Part shown: in pieces, positions 10,098-20,919 of the stretch
Position numbering within the stretch: the first letter of the stretch is position 1
Layout: each line of letters begins with the position of its first letter
NCBI GenBank assembly: GCA_012728975.1
Contig: JAAYDZ010000016.1
Span: 1-64,000, forward strand
DNA length: 64,000 nt
Direction of reading: 5' to 3'
From: Bacteroidales bacterium
GTDB taxonomy: Bacteria > Bacteroidota > Bacteroidia > Bacteroidales > UBA932
Notes under the pieces: model-generated
What the model saw: the letters and a program-made list of their open reading frames with translations, nothing else
Database searches by the model: none
What the model was told of the DNA's origin: nothing
Position numbers and translations under genes: made by a program

Positions 10098-13000
10098 CTA
10101 AATCAGTTTTGAGAGAAAGAGAATGGCTTGACGCACATCAGGAATACTTTTTACCCTGATATAAAGTTTCCCCTTTACCTCATTGACCCTGCAGCGATCA
10201 CCGAGTGATTGTATGGTGGTAAGTATTTCGGGAAATAGATTTCCCCGATAATAGGAATGCATGTTATTGGAGATGAAATAGGCCAGCATTACCCCGTTTT
10301 TGAGGATTATTTTTTCAAAACCGAGATTCTGAGCTACCTTCTTGAGCTGCACTATACGGATCAATTCATCCACTTGCTCCGGGATCGGGCCGAAGCGATC
10401 CTCCATCTCCCTACGAAGGGCCTCAATCTGCCTCTCATCACTGATGTTTGTCAAATCTTTGTAAAGACGGATTTTTTCCGAAGTAACCTGTACATATTCA
10501 TCCGGAATATAGGCCTCCAGATCGGTCTCTATCTGAGTATCCACCATTGGAGCTGATCTCATTGCATCGGGCAAAGCAGTATCCTCTCCCTTGCTCACCT
10601 TCTCTTCACGCAGCTCAGACATCGCCTCGTTGAGGATACGCATATAGGTCTCGAACCCCATCTCGGCAATAAATCCACTCTGCTCCGCTCCCAGCAGGTT
10701 GCCCGCTCCACGGATATCCAGATCCTGCATTGCTATGTTGAATCCGCTGCCCAGCTCCGAAAAGGCCTCAATGGCTCTGATGCGTCTGCGCGCATCGTCA
10801 GTAATGGATGCAATCGGAGGAATCAGGAGATAACAAAAAGCCTTGACATTGGAGCGGCCCACTCTTCCTCTAAGCTGATGGAGATCACTCAGTCCAAAGC
10901 GCTGCGCCTGATTGATGATCATCGTATTGGCGTTGGGGATATCGATGCCGTTTTCAATTATGGTGGTGGCCAGCAAAATATCGTGCTCTCCTGCTATAAA
11001 CTCCACTATCCTCTTCTCCAGTATCTCCGGCTCCATCTGACCATGTGCCACGCATATCTGTGCCTGAGGCACCAACCTTTGCAATATATCGCGCACCGAC
11101 AGTATATCTTCTATCCTGTTGTGTACAAAAAATACCTGTCCCCCTCTTTCGAGCTCGGAGTTGATAATATCGGTTATAACCTCATCATTAAAATTTATCA
11201 CCTCGGTGTAAACTGGTTTGCGGTTGGGCGGAGGAGTGTTGATAATGGAGAGGTCTCTCGCTCCGAGAAGTGAAAATTGCAAAGTTCTGGGAATGGGAGT
11301 AGCGGTGAGGGTAAGAGTATCTATATTGCTCCTCATCTGGCGGATTTTTTCCTTGGAGGAAACTCCGAATTTCTGCTCCTCATCAATGATGAGTAATCCC
11401 AGATCCTTGAAGAGTACTTTTTTGTTGAGAATGCGATGGGTACCGATGAGAATGTCCACTCTGCCGGCATGGAGCTCCTCTAATATGCGCGATATCTCTT
11501 TGGTGTTGCGTAGGCGGCTGATATACTCCACTCTACAGGGGAAATCCTTCAGACGAGAGGAAAAGGTATGGTAATGCTGAAGTGCAAGAATGGTAGTAGG
11601 TACCAAAACAGCTACCTGTTTACTGTCGCAAACAGCTTTGAAAGCGGCCCTGATGGCCACTTCCGTCTTACCGAATCCCACATCTCCACACACCAGGCGG
11701 TCCATCGGAAGGTCACTCTCCATATCTTCCTTTACTTTTTTTGAAGCAAGAGCCTGGTCAGGTGTATCCTCGTACATAAATGAAGATTCCAGTTCGTGCA
11801 TAAGAAAGTTATCCGCTGAAAATGCAAATCCTTTAGAGTGATGTCTAGCGGAATAGAGTTTTATCAAATCTTCTACAATATCCTTTACCTTGGATTTGGT
11901 TCTGGATTTGAGATTATCCCATGCCTTGGTGCCGAGTTTGTAAATTTTCGGCGGTTCTCCATCTCTCGATTTGTATTTAGAAATGCGGTGTATACCGTGA
12001 ATTGAGACAAAAACCACATCATTATCTTTGTAGACTAGTTTAATCGCCTCTTGTATCTTACCATTTACATTTGTCTTGACAAGACCCCCAAACTTACCTA
12101 CTCCATAATCTATATGCACCACATAATCCCCTATCCGGAAAGCCATTATCTCATTGATAGTAAGGCGTTCGGATCTCTCAACCTGTCTTTTAACCTTTAC
12201 CTTGTGATAGCGTTCGAATATCTGATGGTCGGTATAGTAGCAGTTTTTAGAAATCTTATCCACATAACCTTCATGCAGTGACAACGGTAGAAAATCGGGT
12301 CGCACCTTTTCACCTGTATCTACCAGAATCTGCCTGAGACGGTCGGTTTGAGCCTCATTTGGGCTGAGAATGGTCACGGTATATCCATGATCCATCTTGC
12401 TGCGAATATCCTGTGAAAGTATTTCAAAATTTTTATTGAATGTAGGTTGAGGTATTACATAATTTTCTCCGGTGGGATTTTCTCCTCTCAAATCCCATAG
12501 AACACTATTTTCGGGAAGAATTTCCCAAAAAGGAACGAGCGAGGAATTATCTGAAATTATATGGATATCGGGAAAAATATCGACACTTTCCAGATTCTCT
12601 TTTGAAAGCTGGGTATTGATATCAAATCTTCGTATCGATTCAACCTGATCTCCAAAAAAATCTATCCTTACCGGCAGGTTGTCAGCAAACGAAAATATAT
12701 CTATTATACCGCCCCTCAATGCAAATTGTCCCGGCTCTGCCGTAAAATCCACTTTCTCAAATCCGCTGTCGTAGAGTACTTCCTTTATAAATTCGTGAGA
12801 AAGCCTCTCCCCTTTTTTTATCGAAAGTATAGAGCTTTTGATTTCACTCTTATTGAGCACCGGCAAATCCAATGCATCGGGATAGGTGATTATCAGCACG
12901 GGCTTGTGCCTGGAATTGTACTCCATATTCATCAGCCGGTCAGTAATCACAAATGATCCTGCTCCTGTTTTTTCACGCCAGAAAGCGTAAGAAGCTCCTT

Positions 13001-13286
13001 CAAATGAATTCAAGGCTGACAATGTAGCTGTGCGTTGCACTTTGGCTGTGGCCTCTTTCAGTTCATTTTTATCTGTCGGCGAGGGATAATAGTAGACACA
13101 CTCGTCAAAAAAGAAACTATAAAAGTCGTTGGTAAGAAAATAGGCATTCTTCTTGGTATCCGCCAGTACAACATGTACAGACGGGGCATCCATCAAGGAA
13201 ATTACCGATGTTATGTAAACTGCTTTTGCCGACGAGGTAAAACAGTTGTCTACATAATTCCTGGGTATATTTTCGGGAATATGCAC
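10098..13286 (-). CDS. mfd: Transcription-repair coupling factor Mfd
   Basis: RNAP-interaction region (GDYVVHIDYGVGKF), SF2 helicase motifs (GDVGFGKTEVAIRAAF, LLIIDEEQKFG, LTLTATPIPRTL), TRCF C-terminal domain. Confidence 0.95.
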   Translation of the reverse strand: MHIPENIPRNYVDNCFTSSAKAVYITSVISLMDAPSVHVVLADTKKNAYFLTNDFYSFFFDECVYYYPSPTDKNELKEATAKVQRTATLSALNSFEGASYAFWREKTGAGSFVITDRLMNMEYNSRHKPVLIITYPDALDLPVLNKSEIKSSILSIKKGERLSHEFIKEVLYDSGFEKVDFTAEPGQFALRGGIIDIFSFADNLPVRIDFFGDQVESIRRFDINTQLSKENLESVDIFPDIHIISDNSSLVPFWEILPENSVLWDLRGENPTGENYVIPQPTFNKNFEILSQDIRSKMDHGYTVTILSPNEAQTDRLRQILVDTGEKVRPDFLPLSLHEGYVDKISKNCYYTDHQIFERYHKVKVKRQVERSERLTINEIMAFRIGDYVVHIDYGVGKFGGLVKTNVNGKIQEAIKLVYKDNDVVFVSIHGIHRISKYKSRDGEPPKIYKLGTKAWDNLKSRTKSKVKDIVEDLIKLYSARHHSKGFAFSADNFLMHELESSFMYEDTPDQALASKKVKEDMESDLPMDRLVCGDVGFGKTEVAIRAAFKAVCDSKQVAVLVPTTILALQHYHTFSSRLKDFPCRVEYISRLRNTKEISRILEELHAGRVDILIGTHRILNKKVLFKDLGLLIIDEEQKFGVSSKEKIRQMRSNIDTLTLTATPIPRTLQFSLLGARDLSIINTPPPNRKPVYTEVINFNDEVITDIINSELERGGQVFFVHNRIEDILSVRDILQRLVPQAQICVAHGQMEPEILEKRIVEFIAGEHDILLATTIIENGIDIPNANTMIINQAQRFGLSDLHQLRGRVGRSNVKAFCYLLIPPIASITDDARRRIRAIEAFSELGSGFNIAMQDLDIRGAGNLLGAEQSGFIAEMGFETYMRILNEAMSELREEKVSKGEDTALPDAMRSAPMVDTQIETDLEAYIPDEYVQVTSEKIRLYKDLTNISDERQIEALRREMEDRFGPIPEQVDELIRIVQLKKVAQNLGFEKIILKNGVMLAYFISNNMHSYYRGNLFPEILTTIQSLGDRCRVNEVKGKLYIRVKSIPDVRQAILFLSKLI

Positions 13287-13287
13287 C

Positions 13288-14517
13288 TTATTTTACTGCA
13301 GCACCTATATCCATTTTTAAATAGAGCTCAGAGAGTTCTGAAAGATCTACCGAACCCTTTTTGTACCACTTATCGATTACAGGATTAAATGTTTCGAAAA
13401 TAGCTTCTTCATAAGGAGCAAGACGCTGTATATATCCTGTTCCCTCTCTATTCCAGAGGAGATCAAAACGGAAATATTTACCCCCGTTTCCTCTAGAAAC
13501 AGGGAACACGCTTGCCTTTCTATCCATTGCTAGGTCACAAATCTCACAGTTCTTTGGATTTAGACCTTCACTATTTTCACCCCTTGCCACCACCTGTACC
13601 GGAAGGTTATTTGTACTCTTGACAAATAAGGGAACTGCAACGCTTACGGGAGGATACCCCACTACACTCCACATAACAGTAAGCTCAGGATTTTCACCCG
13701 GAAGTACACCCTTCACCACAGTTGAGGCAGAAGTGGATTTGCGTGGAATAAAATCCTGGTCAACAAACCAACCATTGGGGGCTACCTCAGGATTCTCGGC
13801 AAGATTTATATCGAGAAGAGAGTGATAAAAATTGCGTGAAAGTGAATTAAAAATCCACTGTGGTGTCATAGGTTGATTCTTTACAAAACGATCATTGAAG
13901 ATATCGCTTGCACTAACATAACGTATATAACCCATACCGTCGTTAATTTTTCCTGTAAAGGAGTGATTGGTATAGATAAGATAACCCTCAGGTGCAATAG
14001 ATGGATCATTAGCATCCACTTTTACCCAATCTCTGCAACTCACTTCATAATAAGCCGCTCCGCCCTCAGCGTCAATCACACCGAAATTTGCCTCTACTCC
14101 TGTAGGAAACTTCATTTTTGAAAGCATTTTTTCAAAATCTTTAAGCGTTCTACAGGTAGCAAGTGCATTATACATCACCACTCCTTCCTGATCCTGAATG
14201 GATACTTCTTCATATGTAAGATTGTAAGAAGCGGTATTCATAATTGAAAATCCAACTTCATTGGTACCTATCCAGGCTTCTTTGGTATCCTTAGGACTAT
14301 CCACAAGGGCTATAAAGGCATATTTAATACTTTTATCTTTAGATTTATCAAAATATTCGATACGGTTATCCAAAGTACCGGTATCACGATGTTTCCAAAG
14401 CAAAGGACGTCCATCAGGTGTTGCTTTTCCAGTTATAATTGCTGAAGTACAAGCTTTACTCTCCTGTAAAGGGATAAAAAATAAAGCAGCTATTACTATA
14501 ATAAGTATTCTTTTCAT
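13288..14517 (-). CDS. Secreted linear-amide C-N hydrolase / C45-like Ntn hydrolase (paralog 1)
   Basis: Signal peptide followed by ACTSAIITGKATPDGRPLLWKHRDTG: Cys at the predicted mature N-terminus and an AAT/choloylglycine-like pattern; strongly similar to 36732..38009. Confidence 0.75.
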   Translation of the reverse strand: MKRILIIVIAALFFIPLQESKACTSAIITGKATPDGRPLLWKHRDTGTLDNRIEYFDKSKDKSIKYAFIALVDSPKDTKEAWIGTNEVGFSIMNTASYNLTYEEVSIQDQEGVVMYNALATCRTLKDFEKMLSKMKFPTGVEANFGVIDAEGGAAYYEVSCRDWVKVDANDPSIAPEGYLIYTNHSFTGKINDGMGYIRYVSASDIFNDRFVKNQPMTPQWIFNSLSRNFYHSLLDINLAENPEVAPNGWFVDQDFIPRKSTSASTVVKGVLPGENPELTVMWSVVGYPPVSVAVPLFVKSTNNLPVQVVARGENSEGLNPKNCEICDLAMDRKASVFPVSRGNGGKYFRFDLLWNREGTGYIQRLAPYEEAIFETFNPVIDKWYKKGSVDLSELSELYLKMDIGAAVK

Positions 14518-14556
14518 TTTATGTTGTGTTGTTATTTTAATTGTAATCTTAAAAAA

Positions 14557-15579
14557 TCAAAATAGTAAATTTTCCCTGCCGGGAGGTTTTATTCCAAGAT
14601 GATTATAGGCAAGTTCCGTTACCACCCTACCACGCGGAGTACGAGAAATAAATCCCTCCTTAATTAAAAAGGGTTCATATACCTCCTCTAAAGTACCTAC
14701 ATCCTCACTTATTGCTGTCGCTATCGTACTAGCTCCCACCGGACCTCCTTTAAATTTTTCTATAATAGTTGTTAAAATCTTATTATCGATGGCATCCAAA
14801 CCCCGCTTATCTATATTTAAGGCATTCAGGGCTATACGCGCAATCTCCAGATCTATAATACCGGTACCTTTAACCTGCGCAAAATCTCTCACTCTCCGGA
14901 GTAATGAATTTGCAATTCGGGGAGTACCGCGGCTACGTAAAGCTATTTCCCATGCAGCATCTTCATTAATTTCTATATCAAGAATAGAGGCACTGCGGAT
15001 GATAATCCTTTTTAAAACTTTTGCATCATAATACTCCAGATGTGATTTTATACCAAACCTTGCCCTCAAAGGAGAGGTAAGAAGTCCGCTGCGTGTAGTA
15101 GCTCCTATAAGCGTAAATGGATTGAGTACTATCTGTATAGAGCGTGCTCCGGGACCCTTATCTATCATTAAATCTATGGTATAGTCCTCCATTGCGGAAT
15201 AGAGATACTCTTCCACTATTGGTGAGAGACGGTGAATCTCATCTATAAAGAGTACATCCCCTTCTTCGAGGGAAGTGAGAAGTCCCGCAAGATCCCCTGG
15301 TTTATCCAGAACAGGACCGGAGGAAATTTTCATATTAACACCGAGTTCATTGGCTACAATATGGGCCAGAGTAGTCTTACCTAAACCGGGAGGACCATGC
15401 AAAAGTATATGGTCAAGAGCCTCTCCTCTGAGAAGTGCTGCCTTTACAAAAATTTTAAGATTTTCTATAACTTTGTCCTGTCCGGCAAACTCCTCAAACT
15501 CCCTTGGACGTATTTGCCCCTCAATATCGCGTTCTTTGGCAAAGGATTCCTCCCTCGGATCAAATCTTTCTTTACTCAT
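14557..15579 (-). CDS. ruvB: Holliday junction branch migration helicase RuvB
   Basis: [57 protein letters not shown] motifs. Confidence 0.97.
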   Translation of the reverse strand: MSKERFDPREESFAKERDIEGQIRPREFEEFAGQDKVIENLKIFVKAALLRGEALDHILLHGPPGLGKTTLAHIVANELGVNMKISSGPVLDKPGDLAGLLTSLEEGDVLFIDEIHRLSPIVEEYLYSAMEDYTIDLMIDKGPGARSIQIVLNPFTLIGATTRSGLLTSPLRARFGIKSHLEYYDAKVLKRIIIRSASILDIEINEDAAWEIALRSRGTPRIANSLLRRVRDFAQVKGTGIIDLEIARIALNALNIDKRGLDAIDNKILTTIIEKFKGGPVGASTIATAISEDVGTLEEVYEPFLIKEGFISRTPRGRVVTELAYNHLGIKPPGRENLLF

Positions 15580-15660
15580 ATCTGACGGTGTTGCCTTGTC
15601 GGCATTTTAAACAACACAAAAATAAATAATATTATTTAATAAAGTATTATTGTAATTATT

Positions 15661-15830
15661 AGTGTGTTGATAATGTGGATAAAATTTATAGGTTAATTAT
15701 AAAAAATATATTGACATTTTATAAACATATACATACCTTTAATATTGCAGTTTTAAATTGATTTGTTGATAGTGTTAATATCCTAAAATATTTTTTTCAA
15801 CAATAGTCTTGTGTTGATAGTGTTTGTAAA
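15661..15830. promoter_or_regulatory. AT-rich region with three tandem pairs of DnaA-box-like 9-mers (candidate oriC)
   Basis: TGTTGATAA|TGTGGATAA (15665-15682), TGTTGATAG|TGTTAATAT (15764-15781), TGTTGATAG|TGTTTGTAA (15812-15829), all in the same orientation; TGTGGATAA is the complement of the perfect DnaA box TTATCCACA. Confidence 0.45.
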
Positions 15831-15929
15831 AGAATTGAAAAAGGAGTTTGCGGAATTTATAACTATTTTTAAGGAGTTGTTTTTTAAATAAAGTTATCAA
15901 ATAGTATAAACATATAATCAACTGTTATT

Positions 15930-15957
15930 AAAAAAAAATGGGGCCGAAACCCCATTA
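15930..15957 (-). terminator. Rho-independent terminator of frdB
   Basis: AATGGGG-CCGAAA-CCCCATT stem-loop; on the minus strand followed by a long T tract. Confidence 0.8.
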
Positions 15958-15987
15958 TTTTTAATATTAGTCGTTGGCCATTCGTAA

Positions 15988-16773
15988 CTAGTCTTTTAAC
16001 TTAGCTGAAAGAAATTCACGGTTAAGTCTGGCGATATGTGCTATAGTGATACCCTTAGGACATTCCAGTTCACAGGCACGGGTATTTGTGCAACTACCAA
16101 AACCAAGTTCATCCATTTTGGCTACCATTAATTTTGCACGACGCGCCCCTTCAATTTTACCCTGAGGCAGAAGAGCAAGTGAACTTACACGAGATGCTAC
16201 AAATAGCATTGCAGAGCCATTTTTACAAGTAGCAACACAGGCACCACAACCCACACATGCCGCTGCATCCATACTTTCGTTGGCTTTTTCTTTCTGTACT
16301 AGGATTGCATTTGCATCAGGAGCGTTGCCGGCATTTACCGATATAAATCCACCTGCCTGGAGTATCTTATCAAATGCTCCTCTGTCTACAACAAGATCTT
16401 TTACAACGGGAAAACCACGGGTTCTCCAAGGCTCTACGGTAATAGTCTCACCATCTTTGAATTTGCGCATATAGAGTTGGCAAGTGGTTATTTCATCGTC
16501 TGGACCATGTGCACGGCCGTTGATGTAGAGCGAGCATATACCGCATATTCCTTCACGACAGTCGTGGTCAAATGCCACGGGATCTGCTTTTTTCCCTTTA
16601 CATCCTTTGTTGACTGCCACAGGATCTATGCCTTCATTAATAAGTTGTTCGTTGAGAATATCCAACATCTCGAGGAAAGATGTACCTGGAGAGATGTTTT
16701 TCACTTTATAGGTTTCAAAATGACCTTTACTCTTGGCGTTTTTCTGGCGCCATATTTTTAATGTAAAATTCAT
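15988..16773 (-). CDS. frdB: Succinate dehydrogenase/fumarate reductase iron-sulfur subunit
   Basis: [22 protein letters not shown] (2Fe-2S) and [15 protein letters not shown] / [15 protein letters not shown] (Fe-S ligands). Confidence 0.92.
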   Translation of the reverse strand: MNFTLKIWRQKNAKSKGHFETYKVKNISPGTSFLEMLDILNEQLINEGIDPVAVNKGCKGKKADPVAFDHDCREGICGICSLYINGRAHGPDDEITTCQLYMRKFKDGETITVEPWRTRGFPVVKDLVVDRGAFDKILQAGGFISVNAGNAPDANAILVQKEKANESMDAAACVGCGACVATCKNGSAMLFVASRVSSLALLPQGKIEGARRAKLMVAKMDELGFGSCTNTRACELECPKGITIAHIARLNREFLSAKLKD

Positions 16774-16790
16774 AAATTACTCCTTACTCT

Positions 16791-18737
16791 TTATATTTTC
16801 GCGTAACTGCGCGATGCAACTTTTACAAATTCAAATTTTAATTCTTCTTTGTGAAGAACTGGTTCCTGGTTATCACCTTTATATTCCCAAGCGCTGACAT
16901 ACATAAAGTTTTCATCGTCACGTTTGGTTTCACCATCTTCGGTCTGCATCTCCTCACGGAAATGACCTCCGCAGGATTCACGACGATTGAGGGCATCCAG
17001 CGCCATGAGTTCACCCATTTCCATAAAATCGGCAACCCTCAGGGCCTTTTCGAGCTCCATATTGAATTCATCATTTTCACCGGGCACACATACATTTTCC
17101 CAATACTCTTTGCGGAGTTTTCTAATCTCTGCAATGGCTTTCTTTAAACCTTCTTCATTACGGGCCATTCCCACATACTCCCACATTACATGGCCGAGTT
17201 CTTTATGGAATGAATCAACACTGCGTTTTCCTTTCACATTGAAGAGTTTATTTATTCTGTCTGTGATAGCCTTTTCAGCCTCTGCAAATGCAGGATGATT
17301 TATGTCAGTCTTGGGATCCAGAATCTTACCTGCGAGATAATCACCGATAGTGTAGGGAAGGATAAAATATCCGTCTGCAAGGCCCTGCATAAGAGCGGAA
17401 GCACCCAGACGGTTTCCACCATGATCGGAGAAGTTTGCCTCGCCGATAGCATAGAGGCCCGGAATAGTAGTCTGTAGATTGTAGTCAACCCAGATACCGC
17501 CCATTGTATAGTGAATGGTTGGGTAAATCATCATAGGTTCTTCATAAGCATCTACATCAGTAATTTTTTCATACATCTGAAAGAGATTGCCGTATCTTGC
17601 CTCGATTACCTCCTTTCCGAGTCTTTCAATAGCTGTGCTAAAATCAAGGAATACCGCTTTGCCGGTGTTGTTTACGCCAAAACCTGCGTCACAACGCTCT
17701 TTTGCTGCGCGGGAAGCTACGTCACGGGGTACGAGATTACCGAATGCAGGATATCTGCGTTCCAAATAGTAATCCCTGTCCTCTTCGGGAATCTGTGAAC
17801 CCTTAATCTCTCCTGACTGGAGTCTTTTTGCATCTTCTATCTTTTTAGGAACCCAGATACGTCCGTCGTTACGGAGAGATTCTGACATGAGGGTAAGCTT
17901 GGATTGCTGGTCGCCTTCGACCGGAATACAAGTGGGATGAATCTGTGCAAAACAAGGGTTTGCGAAGAATGCCCCCTTCTTGTAGCACTGCCAAATTGCA
18001 GAACCATTACAGGTCATTGCGTAGGTGGAGAGAAAGTAACAATTGCCATATCCCCCGGTGGCGATAACCACTGCGTGTGCACCGAATCTTTCAATTTTAC
18101 CTGTTACAAGGTTACGGGTTATTATACCTCTCGCTTCACCGTCAATCACCACAAGGTCAAGCATTTCATGTCTGGGATATGATTTGACGCGTCCTTTGAA
18201 AATCTGACGATTTAGTGCAGCATAAGCACCGAGAAGGAGTTGTTGTCCGGTTTGACCGCGTGCATAGAAGGTACGGGAAACTTGTCCGCCTCCAAATGAG
18301 CGGTTATCAAGAAGTCCGCTATAGTCGCGCCCAAAAGGAACACCTTGAGCAACGCAATGGTCGATGATATTATTGGATACTTCGGCGAGGCGGTAGACAT
18401 TAGCTTCACGGCTACGATAGTCACCACTCTTGATGGTGTCGTGAAATAGACGATAGACAGAGTCATTGTCGTTTCGATAATTTTTGGCAGCATTTATGCC
18501 CCCCTGAGCGGCAATTGAATGTGCGCGACGGGGAGAGTCGCTGATGCAGAATACCTTAACATTGTAGCCGAGTTCTCCCAAAGAGGCAGCAGCAGAAGCG
18601 CCGCCAAGACCTGTACCGACAACGATTATATCGAGTTTACGTTTGTTGGCGGGGCTCACAATACGGATGTTGTTTTTGTGAGATGTCCATTTTTGTGCGA
18701 GGGGTCCCTCAGGAACGTGAGAAACTAATTTTGTCAT
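16791..18737 (-). CDS. frdA: Succinate dehydrogenase/fumarate reductase flavoprotein subunit
   Basis: FAD-binding [54 protein letters not shown]. Confidence 0.95.
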   Translation of the reverse strand: MTKLVSHVPEGPLAQKWTSHKNNIRIVSPANKRKLDIIVVGTGLGGASAAASLGELGYNVKVFCISDSPRRAHSIAAQGGINAAKNYRNDNDSVYRLFHDTIKSGDYRSREANVYRLAEVSNNIIDHCVAQGVPFGRDYSGLLDNRSFGGGQVSRTFYARGQTGQQLLLGAYAALNRQIFKGRVKSYPRHEMLDLVVIDGEARGIITRNLVTGKIERFGAHAVVIATGGYGNCYFLSTYAMTCNGSAIWQCYKKGAFFANPCFAQIHPTCIPVEGDQQSKLTLMSESLRNDGRIWVPKKIEDAKRLQSGEIKGSQIPEEDRDYYLERRYPAFGNLVPRDVASRAAKERCDAGFGVNNTGKAVFLDFSTAIERLGKEVIEARYGNLFQMYEKITDVDAYEEPMMIYPTIHYTMGGIWVDYNLQTTIPGLYAIGEANFSDHGGNRLGASALMQGLADGYFILPYTIGDYLAGKILDPKTDINHPAFAEAEKAITDRINKLFNVKGKRSVDSFHKELGHVMWEYVGMARNEEGLKKAIAEIRKLRKEYWENVCVPGENDEFNMELEKALRVADFMEMGELMALDALNRRESCGGHFREEMQTEDGETKRDDENFMYVSAWEYKGDNQEPVLHKEELKFEFVKVASRSYAKI

Positions 18738-18792
18738 TGTATATCTAGGTGTATTTATATTATATAAGTGTTTTGTGAAAGAAATTAAGGCG

Positions 18793-18800
18793 CAAAGATA
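18793..18800 (-). promoter_or_regulatory. Bacteroidota -7 element (TATCTTTG, minus strand) for frdA
   Basis: CAAAGATA on the plus strand = TATCTTTG on minus, upstream of frdA; matches the TAnnTTTG consensus. Confidence 0.5.
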
Positions 18801-18812
18801 CCATTTTATTTA

Positions 18813-18820
18813 TAACTTTG
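18813..18820 (+). promoter_or_regulatory. Bacteroidota -7 element (TAACTTTG) for the alpha/beta hydrolase gene
   Basis: TAACTTTG about 27 bp before the ATG at 18847. Confidence 0.5.
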
Positions 18821-18846
18821 TCCCAAAATTAATTATTCGGTTAAAT

Positions 18847-19656
18847 ATGGAAAGGTTTATTACAGCGGGCGGTATTGCGGTCCATATTCTCGATTCAGAA
18901 AAAGGCGAAAAATGCATCATTCTGCTACATGGTTATCTTGAAACGATGTATATATGGAGCGAATTCGCAGACCTTCTTTCCCGGCAATATAGAGTGATTG
19001 TGATGGATATCCCCGGTCATGGTCTCACAGATTATGCTCCGGCTGACACAATGGGAAACAGGATTAACACAATGGATTTTTGCGCATCAGTTGTAAAGGA
19101 AGTTCTCGATAAATGTTCTGTTTCTAAAGCAGTTATTGGAGGTCATTCTCTTGGTGGATATATAGCGCTTGCCTGCTGTCGTCTCTATCCTGAGATTTTC
19201 GAAAAGTTAATTCTTTTCAACTCTCATCCATATGAGGACCCTGAAGAAAAGGCTCTCGACCGCAAACGCGAAATCGATATTATAGAGAGCGGTAAACTTT
19301 CCATGTTGGCCTCGGTATCTATACCAAAAATGTACTCCAGACCCAATTTGCGAAAGATGGACGAGAAAATCCGTGAAACAGTGGAACTTTGCGAGACACA
19401 CGATCCTATGGGTATTGTAGCCTCGATCAAAGGTATGCAACTTCGTCCCAATAGTAGTTCATTGTTATCGAATTCCCCAATTCCGGCGATGGTGATTGTA
19501 GGAGATGAGGACACTTTTATGCCAGTTTCAATGATTAAGGAAATGCGTAAAAGCTTTCCAAAGGTGCTTTTAGAGGAACTAACCGGATGTGGACACAACT
19601 CTTTCCTCGAGCGGCCGGATGAGGTACTCAACAGAGTTGTTTCTTTTATAGGATAA
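18847..19656 (+). CDS. Alpha/beta hydrolase
   Basis: IILLHGYLETMYIW, GGHSLGGYIAL nucleophile elbow, GDEDTF and CGHNSFLERP; start moved to the internal Met (MERFITAGG) because the -7 box lies inside the longer ORF. Confidence 0.85.
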   Translation: MERFITAGGIAVHILDSEKGEKCIILLHGYLETMYIWSEFADLLSRQYRVIVMDIPGHGLTDYAPADTMGNRINTMDFCASVVKEVLDKCSVSKAVIGGHSLGGYIALACCRLYPEIFEKLILFNSHPYEDPEEKALDRKREIDIIESGKLSMLASVSIPKMYSRPNLRKMDEKIRETVELCETHDPMGIVASIKGMQLRPNSSSLLSNSPIPAMVIVGDEDTFMPVSMIKEMRKSFPKVLLEELTGCGHNSFLERPDEVLNRVVSFIG

Positions 19657-19661
19657 GGGAT

Positions 19662-20855
19662 TTATCTTTTCTTTCCCATCAGTTCAACTACCTTTTCTAC
19701 CGGTAGTGCCTTTACGGTTCTGCCTTCCTTACCTGTCATGTCAGTGGCTTTGAAAAGAGAATTCCATAAAGCTTCTGCCGTAGCTTCGATGGTAGCTTCG
19801 AAGAGAGCTGACATATCGTCGTTGTGCAGTAGCACGGGATTGTACATTTGAGTAGATTCGTTGATAAGATTCTCTTTACAGACAGAGAGCGCTATTACAT
19901 AATCTCCGCTACCGTTGGATGCTATACCCCCGGTCTTTGCAAGTCCCATCATTGCTCTTTTTGCAATTCTTTTAAGGTTGCGGGCATCCACCGGCGCATC
20001 GGTTATAACTACCATCATACATGAGCCGTCAGGGTTAAGTTTTGGGTCTTGAGTAGATTCACAGGAGCCGGATTCATACGAGGTAGACTCGTAAGCGGAA
20101 CTCAATGCGCATTTTTCCTCTTCAACTGCCTTCTTGAAACTATACTGCCCCAACAATTGACCCACAGGTACACCGTCTACCTCCAAAATACCGCCATAAT
20201 TAGACTGCACCAGCACTCCTACTGTATATCCCCCCAGGGATTTGGGAAGTACGCGTGAAGAAGTTCCTATTCCTCCTTTAAAACCGAAACAGATGGTACC
20301 TGTACCTGCTCCTACACACCCTTCTTCAACTTTTCCTCCCGATGCAATTTCTATTGCTTTCAGTACATGCCCGGCGGTAACATGCCTACCCCGAATATCG
20401 TTTAGCCCACCATCATTTGTTTCGCCAACCACTGCGTTGACAGAACCCACGGACTCGTTGCCCTTTTGTGCGAGTGTGTAGGTTATCACCCCTTCGATAC
20501 CTTGTGCCACAGAGAGCGTATTTGTCAAAATTATCGGTGATTCGGTATTTCCCAGTTCCTCTATTTGTGTAACCCCGGCAAGTTTACCAAAACCGTTTCC
20601 AACATATACTGCAGCAGGACATTTTAGACGAAATAGATTGCCTTCGTGTGGGATAATGGCTGTTACCCCTGTGCGAATATCCTTTCCCTCAATGATAGTT
20701 ACCTGTCCAACTTTGACTCCGGGCACATCGGTTATAGCATTATATTCTCCTGTGCGAAAAATTCCCGGTTTTATACCATAATCCCTGATTCTTCCTTGTG
20801 AAAACAGAGATAGGGAGATTAAAAGCAATGTAGTGATGAGTAGCGATCGTTTCAT
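19662..20855 (-). CDS. P1-family peptidase (DmpA/BapA-like aminopeptidase / D-esterase), secreted
   Basis: Signal peptide; GRIRDYGIKPGIFRTGEYNAITDVPGVKVGQVTI; ASNGSGDYVIALS with the G-S autoprocessing site typical of P1 peptidases. Confidence 0.88.
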   Translation of the reverse strand: MKRSLLITTLLLISLSLFSQGRIRDYGIKPGIFRTGEYNAITDVPGVKVGQVTIIEGKDIRTGVTAIIPHEGNLFRLKCPAAVYVGNGFGKLAGVTQIEELGNTESPIILTNTLSVAQGIEGVITYTLAQKGNESVGSVNAVVGETNDGGLNDIRGRHVTAGHVLKAIEIASGGKVEEGCVGAGTGTICFGFKGGIGTSSRVLPKSLGGYTVGVLVQSNYGGILEVDGVPVGQLLGQYSFKKAVEEEKCALSSAYESTSYESGSCESTQDPKLNPDGSCMMVVITDAPVDARNLKRIAKRAMMGLAKTGGIASNGSGDYVIALSVCKENLINESTQMYNPVLLHNDDMSALFEATIEATAEALWNSLFKATDMTGKEGRTVKALPVEKVVELMGKKR

Positions 20856-20898
20856 ATTGAATATAGATTTTAATCTTATATTAATACAAATATAGTTT

Positions 20899-20906
20899 TA
20901 CTTTTG
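20899..20906 (+). promoter_or_regulatory. -7 element TACTTTTG for hflX
   Basis: Match to TAnnTTTG 13 bp before the hflX ATG. Confidence 0.4.
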
Positions 20907-20919
20907 TAAAAAATTTGAA

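Noticed and set aside
12257-12265. A perfect DnaA box TTATCCACA inside mfd
   Set aside because: Single site in coding sequence with no neighbouring boxes; one such hit in 64 kb is expected by chance.
13288-14517. Calling the Ntn hydrolase a bile salt hydrolase
   Set aside because: The family fold is related, but substrate cannot be assigned from these motifs; kept as a generic amide hydrolase.
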